Assembly: GCA_041749815.1 (NCBI GenBank)
Contig: JBGTAR010000290.1
Coordinates: 1-17,106, forward strand
Direction of reading: 5' to 3'
Length of the DNA: 17,106 nt
Source of the DNA: JAJTZA01 sp041749815
Lineage (GTDB): Bacteria > Verrucomicrobiota > Verrucomicrobiia > Chthoniobacterales > Terrimicrobiaceae
Shown here one piece after another: positions 6,059 to 12,882 of the stretch; the first letter of the stretch is position 1, and each line of letters opens with the position of its first letter. The notes below the pieces were generated by a model. That model did no database searches. It saw only the letters and a program-made list of their open reading frames with translations, and was not told where the DNA came from. Both the position numbers and the translations under genes were made by a program.

Positions 6059-8662
6059 TTGCAACGGAATCGGTTTTTCGGAGTGATCACCATTTTACTG
6101 ACCGATATTGAGGGTTCCACCGACTTGGCCTCAAGAACTCCTGAGGCTTACCGCCAGGTTCTTGCACGACATTTTGAGATCATGCGGGCAGCCCTGCTGT
6201 CATTTCATGGGCAAGAGTTCCTGGAAACCGGCGATGGCTTGTATGCTGCATTTGAGGTCGCTGAGAATGCGACGTCCTGTGCCTCATTGATCCAAAGTCA
6301 ACTTGAGGCAGAAGAGTGGCCTTCAGATGAGATCCGTATCCGAGTCCGCATGGGGCTCGATAGAGGGATGTGTCAGTTCCGTGACGGCCAATATCGGGGT
6401 TTGCCCATGCACCGTACAGCCAGACTCTGCGCCGCAGGGGCAGGAGGCCGCATCATTTGCTCATCAGGTGTTTTTGATGCCATTCAAAAATCGCAGGTCC
6501 GCCGCCTTGGCACCTATCGGTTGAGGGGGTTTCCTCAAAGCGAACCACTCTATGAGATTCTCTGGCGGGAAGGACTGGAGCCAAAACCGCTTCGAGCCAG
6601 CCATGCCCGCACCCACAATCTGCCACAGACACAGGGAACATTGTTTGGACGCTCTGCCGAGCTTCAATCACTGAGACCCAAACTGACCGCAGGCGCAAGC
6701 CTCACCCTGATTGGGCCTGGCGGAATGGGAAAGACCAGGCTCGCCTTAGAGCTCGCACGAGAGAATTTGGAGAAATTCGATCATGCTGTTGCGTACGTGC
6801 CACTGGTGGATGTCAGCGAAGCTTCCCGTCTGATGGATTCCATTCGTGAGGCGCTTGGAATCCTGCCGGATCCTCTGGTGACAGCCGAGATTCAGGTCGT
6901 TGAGGCCCTCAACGAAACACCAACTCTGCTTTTGTTGGACAACTTTGAGCACCTGCTACCGGATGGCTCAGCACGCGTCCGGCGTCTCCAAAAAGCTTGC
7001 CCAAATCTCTGTCTTTTGACCACATCGCGCCTTCCAATGGGTTTGCCCGGAGAGCAGAGCTTTCGCATTTCACCCCTCGAGCATAAAAAAAGCACCCCGT
7101 CAGACGATTGGGCCCAATCGCCCTCGGTTGGCTTGTTTATGGAACGTGCCCAAGCCGCGGATTCGGACTTTGCCATAACAATCACCAACCGACAGGCTAT
7201 TGCAGATCTCTGCTCCGTGCTTGAAGGCGTTCCTCTGGCCATCGAGCTTGCGGCCGTCAAGGTCTCCCTCTTCTCCCCAAGCGAGATCCTTGATCAAATA
7301 TCCAAAAGCGTCAAAAACCTTGAAATCTCAGAGAGCCCGGGCCGCCATCACAGCCTGCACGCGACGATTGGGTGGAGTTACGATTCACTTCCCTCCAGAT
7401 CCCAAAGGGTTTTTTCAGCATTGTCCGTGTTTCGTGGCGGGTGGACGCTTGATTCTGCTGTGGCCGTTGCTGCACTGGAGGAACCCAAGGAAACGCACTT
7501 TGCCATCCAGAATCTACGTAGCTCAGCACTCATCACCGCCAGAGAAGGCTTCGAGGGGCTGCGCTTCTTCATGCTGGAGACGATTCGTCAGTACGGATCA
7601 GAGAAACTTGAGGGCTCAGCAGACGAGCACTACCAACGACATTGGAAATTTTTTTCGAATATCGCATATCAGTCCCAGACTGTGCTTTATGAGCAGCGCA
7701 AGGAGTCCACACTCCTCCTGTTGGATTCGGAGCATGAGAATATGTTGGCCGCACTTGATCACGCCAGAACCCCCTCCCACCGGCTTCGACTGGCGACTGC
7801 GTTGGAACCCTATTGGAACGCACGTGATCTTGGGCACCAGCACCGGCGGCGCCTGGTCAGGCCAACGGGCAAAAAAAACGATGTCGATGACCGAGTCCTC
7901 GCCGATGCCCTCTCAAGTGCCGGGCTCATCGACATGCGTCTGGGTCACCTGCAAAGAGCCCGCGTCTGCTTTAAACGCTCTCAGGTTCTCTCAGAAAAAC
8001 TTGGATTGGATGTTGGAGCAAGCATTGCTCTGCATAACCTCTCATTGATTTCCATTGAAACCGGCGATTTCGAAGAGGCCGTCAAGCAACTCGAAGCCAA
8101 TGCCGTTCTCTTTGAAGAAATGAAAGACACAATCAAACTCGGGTGCTGCCTCAACTCGCTCGGAATTTGCTTAATGAAGCTTGACCGGCGTGCAGACGCT
8201 GAGCTTGCCTTGGAGCGGAGTCAGATCGTTTTACATGGAGTAGAAAATGATGAGATTGCTGCTCTAACAAAAGGAAATCTTGGTTATTTTTACTACGTAA
8301 TGGGCCGAATCAATGAAGCGGTGGTGACGTCCTTTGAAGCCCTCCAAATCTGCACTCGCCTGAACAATCGCAGTGCTGCAATCAACATTTTACTCAACCT
8401 CTCCCATCTGTTTGCCAGCCATTCGGACTATTCCAACTCAGCCAGACTGGTCGGCGCAGGCTTGGGCATCATGAGCCGATTACGTATCAAGCCAAATGCT
8501 ATGGAAAATGCCAGCATTCTAACGTTATCCAAACGAGGGCGCACCCATTTGGATGGGCTCACCTTTGACCAACTCATGGAATCCGGACAATCGTTGGACC
8601 TGCCACAAATAGTATCACTTATCAGGCTTTCTGAGCTTGCAAAAACCTACAGGCTGAAATAA
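6059..8662 (+). CDS. Pseudo-cyclase / STAND ATPase / TPR regulatory protein
   Basis: Cytoplasmic multidomain protein of about 867 residues. Residues 8-165 form a class III nucleotide cyclase-like domain with both metal aspartates (Asp16 in TDIEGST, Asp59 in GDG) and Arg122, but the substrate-binding Lys, Asp and transition-state Asn are Leu55, Gln111 and His118, so catalysis is doubtful. A STAND/NB-ARC ATPase follows: Walker A GPGGMGKT (219-226), Walker B LLLLDN (Asp294), TTSR (321-324), GVPLAIELAA (390-399) and a winged-helix-like region to about 515. TPR-like helices fill 610-790. The end (ARLVGAGLGI, then GLTFDQLMESG) matches the tail of actinobacterial-type AfsR/cyclase regulators, but no HTH DNA-binding domain is present. 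The start is uncertain: TTG 6059 or GTG 6083 (an in-frame TAG lies at 6014), neither with a good ribosome binding site. It heads the four-gene run to 10404. Confidence 0.9.
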   Translation: MQRNRFFGVITILLTDIEGSTDLASRTPEAYRQVLARHFEIMRAALLSFHGQEFLETGDGLYAAFEVAENATSCASLIQSQLEAEEWPSDEIRIRVRMGLDRGMCQFRDGQYRGLPMHRTARLCAAGAGGRIICSSGVFDAIQKSQVRRLGTYRLRGFPQSEPLYEILWREGLEPKPLRASHARTHNLPQTQGTLFGRSAELQSLRPKLTAGASLTLIGPGGMGKTRLALELARENLEKFDHAVAYVPLVDVSEASRLMDSIREALGILPDPLVTAEIQVVEALNETPTLLLLDNFEHLLPDGSARVRRLQKACPNLCLLTTSRLPMGLPGEQSFRISPLEHKKSTPSDDWAQSPSVGLFMERAQAADSDFAITITNRQAIADLCSVLEGVPLAIELAAVKVSLFSPSEILDQISKSVKNLEISESPGRHHSLHATIGWSYDSLPSRSQRVFSALSVFRGGWTLDSAVAVAALEEPKETHFAIQNLRSSALITAREGFEGLRFFMLETIRQYGSEKLEGSADEHYQRHWKFFSNIAYQSQTVLYEQRKESTLLLLDSEHENMLAALDHARTPSHRLRLATALEPYWNARDLGHQHRRRLVRPTGKKNDVDDRVLADALSSAGLIDMRLGHLQRARVCFKRSQVLSEKLGLDVGASIALHNLSLISIETGDFEEAVKQLEANAVLFEEMKDTIKLGCCLNSLGICLMKLDRRADAELALERSQIVLHGVENDEIAALTKGNLGYFYYVMGRINEAVVTSFEALQICTRLNNRSAAINILLNLSHLFASHSDYSNSARLVGAGLGIMSRLRIKPNAMENASILTLSKRGRTHLDGLTFDQLMESGQSLDLPQIVSLIRLSELAKTYRLK

Positions 8663-8675
8663 CAAACTCATTGTC

Positions 8676-9164
8676 ATGACCGATAAATTTTACCCACTCG
8701 ATGCAAATTCTATCCCTCTCCAGCGCGAACCGGGTCCCCCATGGCAGCTTACTGCTGGGGATGGCGTTGTAAGATCAACTCACCTGATGCAGTCTGGAGA
8801 CACAGGGACTCTTATTCTGCAAATTCCAGATGACTCCAGTTTGCCGTCCAGTATTTCCATCCGGCTCAAAGCATTTGTGACATCAGTGAACAGCAGCTTC
8901 CAAGTCACACACAATGGGAGTGAAGCCACTTCGTGGTTCACCACTGTCATATCCACTGTCGATCCTGTCTTCAATGGCGACAATGATGTCACAGTCACCA
9001 AAGCGTCAGCTGTCAATGTACGTTTCCATCTGGCATCCACACTTTTTGATGTCGAGGATGAAGAGGATCCCGTTCCCGTGTCCTTGGAAGTCTCCATTAT
9101 TGGTTACCTTTACTCCGGAGGAAAAACTTATTGGGTGAACCACCCGATCACTATTCTGCCTTGA
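8676..9164 (+). CDS. Uncharacterised beta-rich protein
   Basis: A 162-residue protein with no signal peptide or membrane segment and no family I recognise. The sequence is a series of short alternating strands (TGTLILQIP, SISIRLKAFVTSV, VNVRFHLAST, VSLEVSIIGYLY) rich in Ser, Thr and Val, with an acidic DVEDEEDP loop near residue 128, consistent with a single immunoglobulin-like or jelly-roll beta-sandwich. It starts 13 bases after the STAND gene and ends 23 bases before the GAF gene, so it is probably part of the same transcript. In that setting it could be a binding partner, an effector or a substrate of the subtilase. These roles are speculation from position only. Confidence 0.75.
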   Translation: MTDKFYPLDANSIPLQREPGPPWQLTAGDGVVRSTHLMQSGDTGTLILQIPDDSSLPSSISIRLKAFVTSVNSSFQVTHNGSEATSWFTTVISTVDPVFNGDNDVTVTKASAVNVRFHLASTLFDVEDEEDPVPVSLEVSIIGYLYSGGKTYWVNHPITILP

Positions 9165-9187
9165 TAAGTCGAATCGATAGGTAACTC

Positions 9188-9670
9188 ATGGCGGCCAGAT
9201 CAGATAAGCCCGGCCAGCCTTCAGAGCACTCGCTGGTCCTTCAGTCTTTGTTTATGAGAATTGGTGCCCATGAAGGCACTGTCTGGTTGCTTGACGATGC
9301 CTCTGAAAACCTAATTCCCGAATGGAACTCGGGGCCGAGTGCGAATCATTTTGTTGGGAAATTCCAACAACCGCTGACCTCCGGATTGATCAGCCTGGTG
9401 TGTATCACCGGGCAGGCGATATGTGAGAACGAGGTGTATCAACACGCCGGCCAGGATCCTCGATTGGATCAACAGCTTGGGGTGAAGACATGCTCCATGA
9501 TTGCCGTGCCGGTTCGAGTAGGTGGGGAGGTGCTGGGCATTGTGTCTTGTGTTCGCTTGAAAGCAGCCGGGGACAACATCCCTGATCCCCCACCCTTCAC
9601 CACCGATGACCTAAGGACGGTCATCGAAACGGTCGAATCGCTGGGTTCTCATCTGACGGAGGATCTGTGA
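9188..9670 (+). CDS. Small stand-alone GAF-domain protein
   Basis: The 160-residue product is essentially one GAF domain with no attached output domain. The order GTVWLLDDASENLIPEW, LTSGLISLVCITGQAI, DPRLDQQLGVKTCSMIAVPV and GGEVLGIVSCVRL matches the family's ligand-binding core (strands, the SGLI helix and the CSMIAVPV strand). GAF domains bind cyclic nucleotides, haem, bilins or small molecules; no ligand can be assigned here. AGG lies about eight bases before the ATG. The last codons overlap the subtilase start (GTGA), so the two are coupled and probably made in comparable amounts. This looks like a sensor subunit for the protease that may have been split from, or may mimic, a fused sensor-protease. 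Confidence 0.85.
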   Translation: MAARSDKPGQPSEHSLVLQSLFMRIGAHEGTVWLLDDASENLIPEWNSGPSANHFVGKFQQPLTSGLISLVCITGQAICENEVYQHAGQDPRLDQQLGVKTCSMIAVPVRVGGEVLGIVSCVRLKAAGDNIPDPPPFTTDDLRTVIETVESLGSHLTEDL

Positions 9671-10404
9671 GGATTCCTGTCGAGCAGACGCGTGAGGCCA
9701 TCGCCCGTGGGGATGGAACGGGAATCCACATCGCCGTTCTTGATTCGGGTGTGGAGATCGCCCATCCGGAGTTTGCGGGAAAAAAACTCCTGTGTGACAG
9801 GGTGTCTGAGGATGGCCGGTTTAACAACGGATCGGGCGGGGACCTGTATGGTCATGGCACAGCCATTGCGGGGATCATTTGGGACCTGGCCCCCAGAGCT
9901 GAGATTGGGAGTTTTGGCGTTCTTGGTCCAAACCTCAAATCCCGCACGACCCTGGTGTCAGCCGCAGCCACCGACGCCATCGAGCGTGGCTTCCATATTC
10001 TCAATTGCAGTTTTGCGTGTTCGATTCCGGGCCATGTGGGCATTTTTAAAACATGGATCGACCAAGCTTGGAAAGCTGGCGTGCATGTGGTCGCAGCTTC
10101 CGGGAGCCATCAGGAACCGGAATGGCCCGCCCATTTCACCAGTGTGCTTGGAGTGGATGCCACCCGCGATAACTCCCCTCACCCCATCCATCCTCTGCGG
10201 GATGGTTTGATCGAATTTGCAGTTCCGGGCTCGAATTGCCGGGTGGCTTGGAAAGATGGGGGGCACCGGGTCATGAGTGGCAGCAGCTTCGCCGCAGCGC
10301 ACCTCACGGGACTGCTCGCCAGATTACTTTCGGTCTATCCTGACCTCGATCCTTTGGAAGCAAAAGCCTCTCTCCGTGAGCTGGCCGCCATGGGAGCAAA
10401 ATAA
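9667..10404 (+). CDS. Cytoplasmic subtilase (S8 family serine peptidase)
   Basis: A 245-residue subtilisin-fold protein with the triad Asp26 (IAVLDSGVEIAHPEF), His63 (LYGHGTAIAGII) and Ser207 (SGSSFAAAHLTG). It lacks a signal peptide and an N-terminal inhibitory prodomain, and begins directly with the catalytic domain, so it is probably intracellular and held in check by a partner. The oxyanion-hole region, usually AAAGN, reads VVAASGSHQE: the conserved Asn is replaced by Ser147, which should weaken normal hydrolysis or mark an unusual activity. The GTG start overlaps the upstream GAF gene's stop. The alternative is an inactive or self-processing subtilase. Family assignment is firm; substrate unknown. 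Confidence 0.9.
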   Translation: MRIPVEQTREAIARGDGTGIHIAVLDSGVEIAHPEFAGKKLLCDRVSEDGRFNNGSGGDLYGHGTAIAGIIWDLAPRAEIGSFGVLGPNLKSRTTLVSAAATDAIERGFHILNCSFACSIPGHVGIFKTWIDQAWKAGVHVVAASGSHQEPEWPAHFTSVLGVDATRDNSPHPIHPLRDGLIEFAVPGSNCRVAWKDGGHRVMSGSSFAAAHLTGLLARLLSVYPDLDPLEAKASLRELAAMGAK

Positions 10405-10441
10405 GGAAACCAGCCACCCAGCAGACAACTGCAAATAGATG

Positions 10442-10666
10442 TCAGCTTTCCCGCGGGGAGTTGCGGTTTTTGATCTTAAAAGCCAGAGCCTCAGTCCAGG
10501 CAGGCTCATCTTTGAGAAGGCCAAACACCTCGAGGCGTTGCTGTTCATCCAAGCGCCCTTGCACAAATTGGTCCAGGAGATGATCGACATGATCAGGAAG
10601 ATCTGGGGTCTCTCTCCCAAGAACTTCGGTGTCATAGGTATCCAGTAATTGAAAAATGGAGCGCAT
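10442..10666 (-). CDS. Small anti-sigma-like protein, divergent from the sigma factor gene
   Basis: A 74-residue ORF on the minus strand. Residues about 25-62 (HVDHLLDQFVQGRLDEQQR, then LEVFGLLKDEPAWTEALAF) resemble the N-terminal helices of anti-sigma factors: an acidic stretch, 'GxLxxxxR', then a leucine-rich helix ending near a DEPxW motif. There are no cysteines, so the usual zinc-binding HxxxCxxC motif is absent, and no membrane segment follows. It is divergent from the sigma factor gene with a 210-base gap and its stop lies 37 bases after the subtilase stop. A role as soluble antagonist of the sigma factor is a plausible inference. The plus strand has a competing 69-residue frame here with no protein-like features. 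Confidence 0.5.
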   Translation of the reverse strand: MRSIFQLLDTYDTEVLGRETPDLPDHVDHLLDQFVQGRLDEQQRLEVFGLLKDEPAWTEALAFKIKNRNSPRES

Positions 10667-10814
10667 GATGTGTTGTATTTAAGATACGATCATGGGATGC
10701 AGGATTGCAGAGTTATTTGCGAATAAAAAACTTTCGACAGAGGAAAAACCAAAAAACCAGCTTTTTGGCATCGACACGGACCACACAAGCGGCTTCATCT
10801 AAGTGATGTGGTGC

Positions 10815-10848
10815 AGCTCCCCTCCGGGATCGTTCCCTATCAGGGAGC
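10815..10848 (+). promoter_or_regulatory. Mutually exclusive hairpins in the sigma factor gene leader
   Basis: Between the divergent genes, GCTCCC (10816-10821) can pair with GGGAGC (10843-10848); GGGA (10826-10829) with TCCC (10834-10837); or TCCCT (10834-10838) with AGGGA (10842-10846). The TCCCTATCAGGGA palindrome (10834-10846) could equally be a protein-binding site. The element lies just before the preferred ATG (10877). Pairing was read by eye. Confidence 0.35.
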
Positions 10849-10876
10849 ATCATCAAACCAATGTTTTGAGTATCGA

Positions 10877-11542
10877 ATGGTAACCAAGGAAGAACTCTCC
10901 AAGGACTTGGACTGGGTACAGGCGTGCCTGGAGGAGGACACTCAGGCCATTTCCAGATTTCATGAGGAGTTCTCGATCTTCCTGAGGGCCTTTTTGCTTA
11001 AACACGGCGCCACCATCTTCGAGACGGAAGACATTGTCCCTCCCCTCTTGGCAGATTGCGTGGTGGGAGATGGGGTCAAACCTCCGATTTTTTCCCGCTA
11101 TAATGGTCAATCCTGCCTCCGAAGCTGGCTTTCGGTCATTGCTCTCAACCGATGGATCTCCCAAAAGAGAAGAGCCTCCCTGCATTTTCGAACCATGGCA
11201 AAGCTCGAGAAGGATGCTGAAATGACGGAGTCCCGGCTTGATGACCCCTCAGACAAAATTCTTCGTACCCTCTTGATTGAAGCGATCCAGGAGGCCATGA
11301 ATCACGTTGATCCCGAGGAGGTGGTGCTTCTTCGGCTGGTGCACACCCACGGCATCAGCCAGCGGGAACTTGCAGAATTATGGGGTTGGCATGAAAGCAA
11401 GCTGAGCCGACACCTCCGGGACTCGGCCCAAAAAGTTTCCAAACTGACGCTCGAGGCCCTTAAAAAAAAGGATTCTCAACTCAATCCCAGATGGGAGGAT
11501 TTTCTAGAGATCTGCGACCATGTTTCCGACTGGCAGATTTAG
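10877..11542 (+). CDS. Sigma-70 family (ECF-like) RNA polymerase sigma factor
   Basis: A 221-residue protein with sigma region 2 at about residues 15-100 (FHEEFSIFLRAFLLKHG, then QSCLRSWLSVIALNRWISQKRR) and region 4 at about 135-188 with a helix-turn-helix: GISQRELAELWGWHESKLSR. Regions 1 and 3 are missing, as in ECF sigma factors. A charged C-terminal extension of about 30 residues, ending WEDFLEICDHVSDWQI, may be a regulatory tail. The frame runs back to GTG 10808, but those extra 23 residues have no family character and include the leader hairpins, so ATG 10877 is preferred. Its TAG stop overlaps the lysA stop on the other strand (TTAG), so the genes converge without a gap. It probably directs genes near the STAND/GAF/subtilase set; this is position-based inference. 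Confidence 0.85.
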   Translation: MVTKEELSKDLDWVQACLEEDTQAISRFHEEFSIFLRAFLLKHGATIFETEDIVPPLLADCVVGDGVKPPIFSRYNGQSCLRSWLSVIALNRWISQKRRASLHFRTMAKLEKDAEMTESRLDDPSDKILRTLLIEAIQEAMNHVDPEEVVLLRLVHTHGISQRELAELWGWHESKLSRHLRDSAQKVSKLTLEALKKKDSQLNPRWEDFLEICDHVSDWQI

Positions 11543-12834
11543 CTGTTGGGAATCGATTCCCTCGCAATAAGGTCAGCCGGGGTTTGGCGCTTTCTGATGA
11601 CATGGAACTCGTCGCCCCTCACAAGAACCTCGGGAGCAAGAGGACGGGAATTGTAGGTTGAGCCCATGACCGCTCCATAGGCGCCCACGCTCATCACGGC
11701 GATCCGGTCACCCGGGAGCAATGGCGGCAAGTCGCGGTCCTTGGCCAAAAAGTCCCCGCTTTCGCACACAGGGCCCACGACGTCCACCTTGTGGCGGGTG
11801 TCGGTTGCAGATTCCTTGAGCGGAACGATTTCGTGGAAACCATCATAAAGAGCCGGACGAATGAGGTCGCCCATGGCTGCGTCAACGATCACAAACGTCT
11901 TTTTGGGGGTTTCTTTGAGGTATTCGACAGTTGAGAGGAGAACACCGGAATTCCCGACCATCGAGCGACCCGGCTCAAAAAGAATCTTCAAGCCCAGAGG
12001 CGCAAGCAGAGGAACAATGGCCGAGGCGTATTGCTCGGGAGTGAACCGCGGCGAGGTTCCCGATTCCTGCCACCAGTCGGGACGTCCGCTGGCAAGGGCT
12101 TCGTCATAACAAATTCCCACGCCGCCCCCCACGCTGAAAAACTCAATCCCATAAGTGTCCTTCAGTTTGTTCACCAATGGCAGAAGCTTGGAAACCGCCT
12201 CAGCAAAGGGAGCTGGATCCAAAATTTGGGAACCAATGTGGGTTTGTACGCCTTTGAGCTGCAAATGGGGGCACTGCGCGGCTTTTTCATAAACAGCCTC
12301 AGCCCGGTCAATTCCTATGCCAAACTTGTTTTTGCTCTTGCCGGTGGAAATAAACTCATGGGTTCCGGCATCAACATCAGGGTTCACCCGGACGGCAACC
12401 GGTGCCCGGCATCCCAGACGCTCCGCCACTTTTTCAATGCGCTCCAACTCGGCTTCGCTTTCCACATTCAGGCAATACACGCCTTCTCGAAGTGCGGTTT
12501 CTATCTCGGCTTCCGTTTTTCCAACTCCCGCAAAGGTGGTTTTTGCGGCCCTTCCTCCAGCCGTAAGAACACGAAAAAGCTCCCCTCCGCTCACAATGTC
12601 AAAACCGGCCCCTTCCTTGGCAAGAAGATCCAGAACGGCAATGTTGGAGTTTGCTTTCATCGCGTAACAAATCATGTGGTCCAACCCCGCAAAAGCCGCA
12701 TCCATCCGGCGATAGTTGTTCAGAATCGTTGACGATGAATAAACATACGCCGGGGTTCCGACCTCATCCGCCAGTGTTTCGAGGTCAACACCTTCGCAAA
12801 CCAGCCGTCCGTCCTGATAAATAAAATCATGCAT
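11539..12834 (-). CDS. lysA: Diaminopimelate decarboxylase
   Basis: PLP enzyme of the alanine-racemase fold that decarboxylates meso-diaminopimelate to L-lysine, the last step of lysine synthesis. The PLP-binding lysine is Lys60 in YAMKANSN; HIGSQ (199-203), GGGVG (236-240), EPGRSMVGNSG (287-297) and the substrate-binding GPVCESGD (354-361, with catalytic Cys357) are all present. The length of 431 residues is normal. The upstream fkp gene ends 48 bases before this start, and the sequence before the ATG is pyrimidine-rich with no ribosome binding site. The gene ends in a 4-base convergent overlap with the sigma factor gene, so antisense transcription past either stop is likely. Confidence 0.97.
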   Translation of the reverse strand: MHDFIYQDGRLVCEGVDLETLADEVGTPAYVYSSSTILNNYRRMDAAFAGLDHMICYAMKANSNIAVLDLLAKEGAGFDIVSGGELFRVLTAGGRAAKTTFAGVGKTEAEIETALREGVYCLNVESEAELERIEKVAERLGCRAPVAVRVNPDVDAGTHEFISTGKSKNKFGIGIDRAEAVYEKAAQCPHLQLKGVQTHIGSQILDPAPFAEAVSKLLPLVNKLKDTYGIEFFSVGGGVGICYDEALASGRPDWWQESGTSPRFTPEQYASAIVPLLAPLGLKILFEPGRSMVGNSGVLLSTVEYLKETPKKTFVIVDAAMGDLIRPALYDGFHEIVPLKESATDTRHKVDVVGPVCESGDFLAKDRDLPPLLPGDRIAVMSVGAYGAVMGSTYNSRPLAPEVLVRGDEFHVIRKRQTPADLIARESIPNS

Positions 12835-12882
12835 GGGTGGGAAAAGATGGAGGGAGTCCCTCCGACACTCAAGGGGAAAAAA

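Noticed and set aside
9188..10404. GAF and subtilase as one gene broken by a frameshift
   Set aside because: Each frame is complete and the GTGA overlap is a normal coupled junction, so two genes are more likely.
10834..10846. TCCCTATCAGGGA resembles part of a tet operator
   Set aside because: Only the first ten bases match the known operator and no TetR-type gene is nearby; kept only as a general palindrome.
11461..11475. A8 run containing an A-AAA-AAG slippery heptamer in the sigma factor gene, possible programmed -1 frameshift
   Set aside because: The -1 frame only reads into sequence antisense to lysA with no protein-like features, and the zero frame gives a complete sigma factor.
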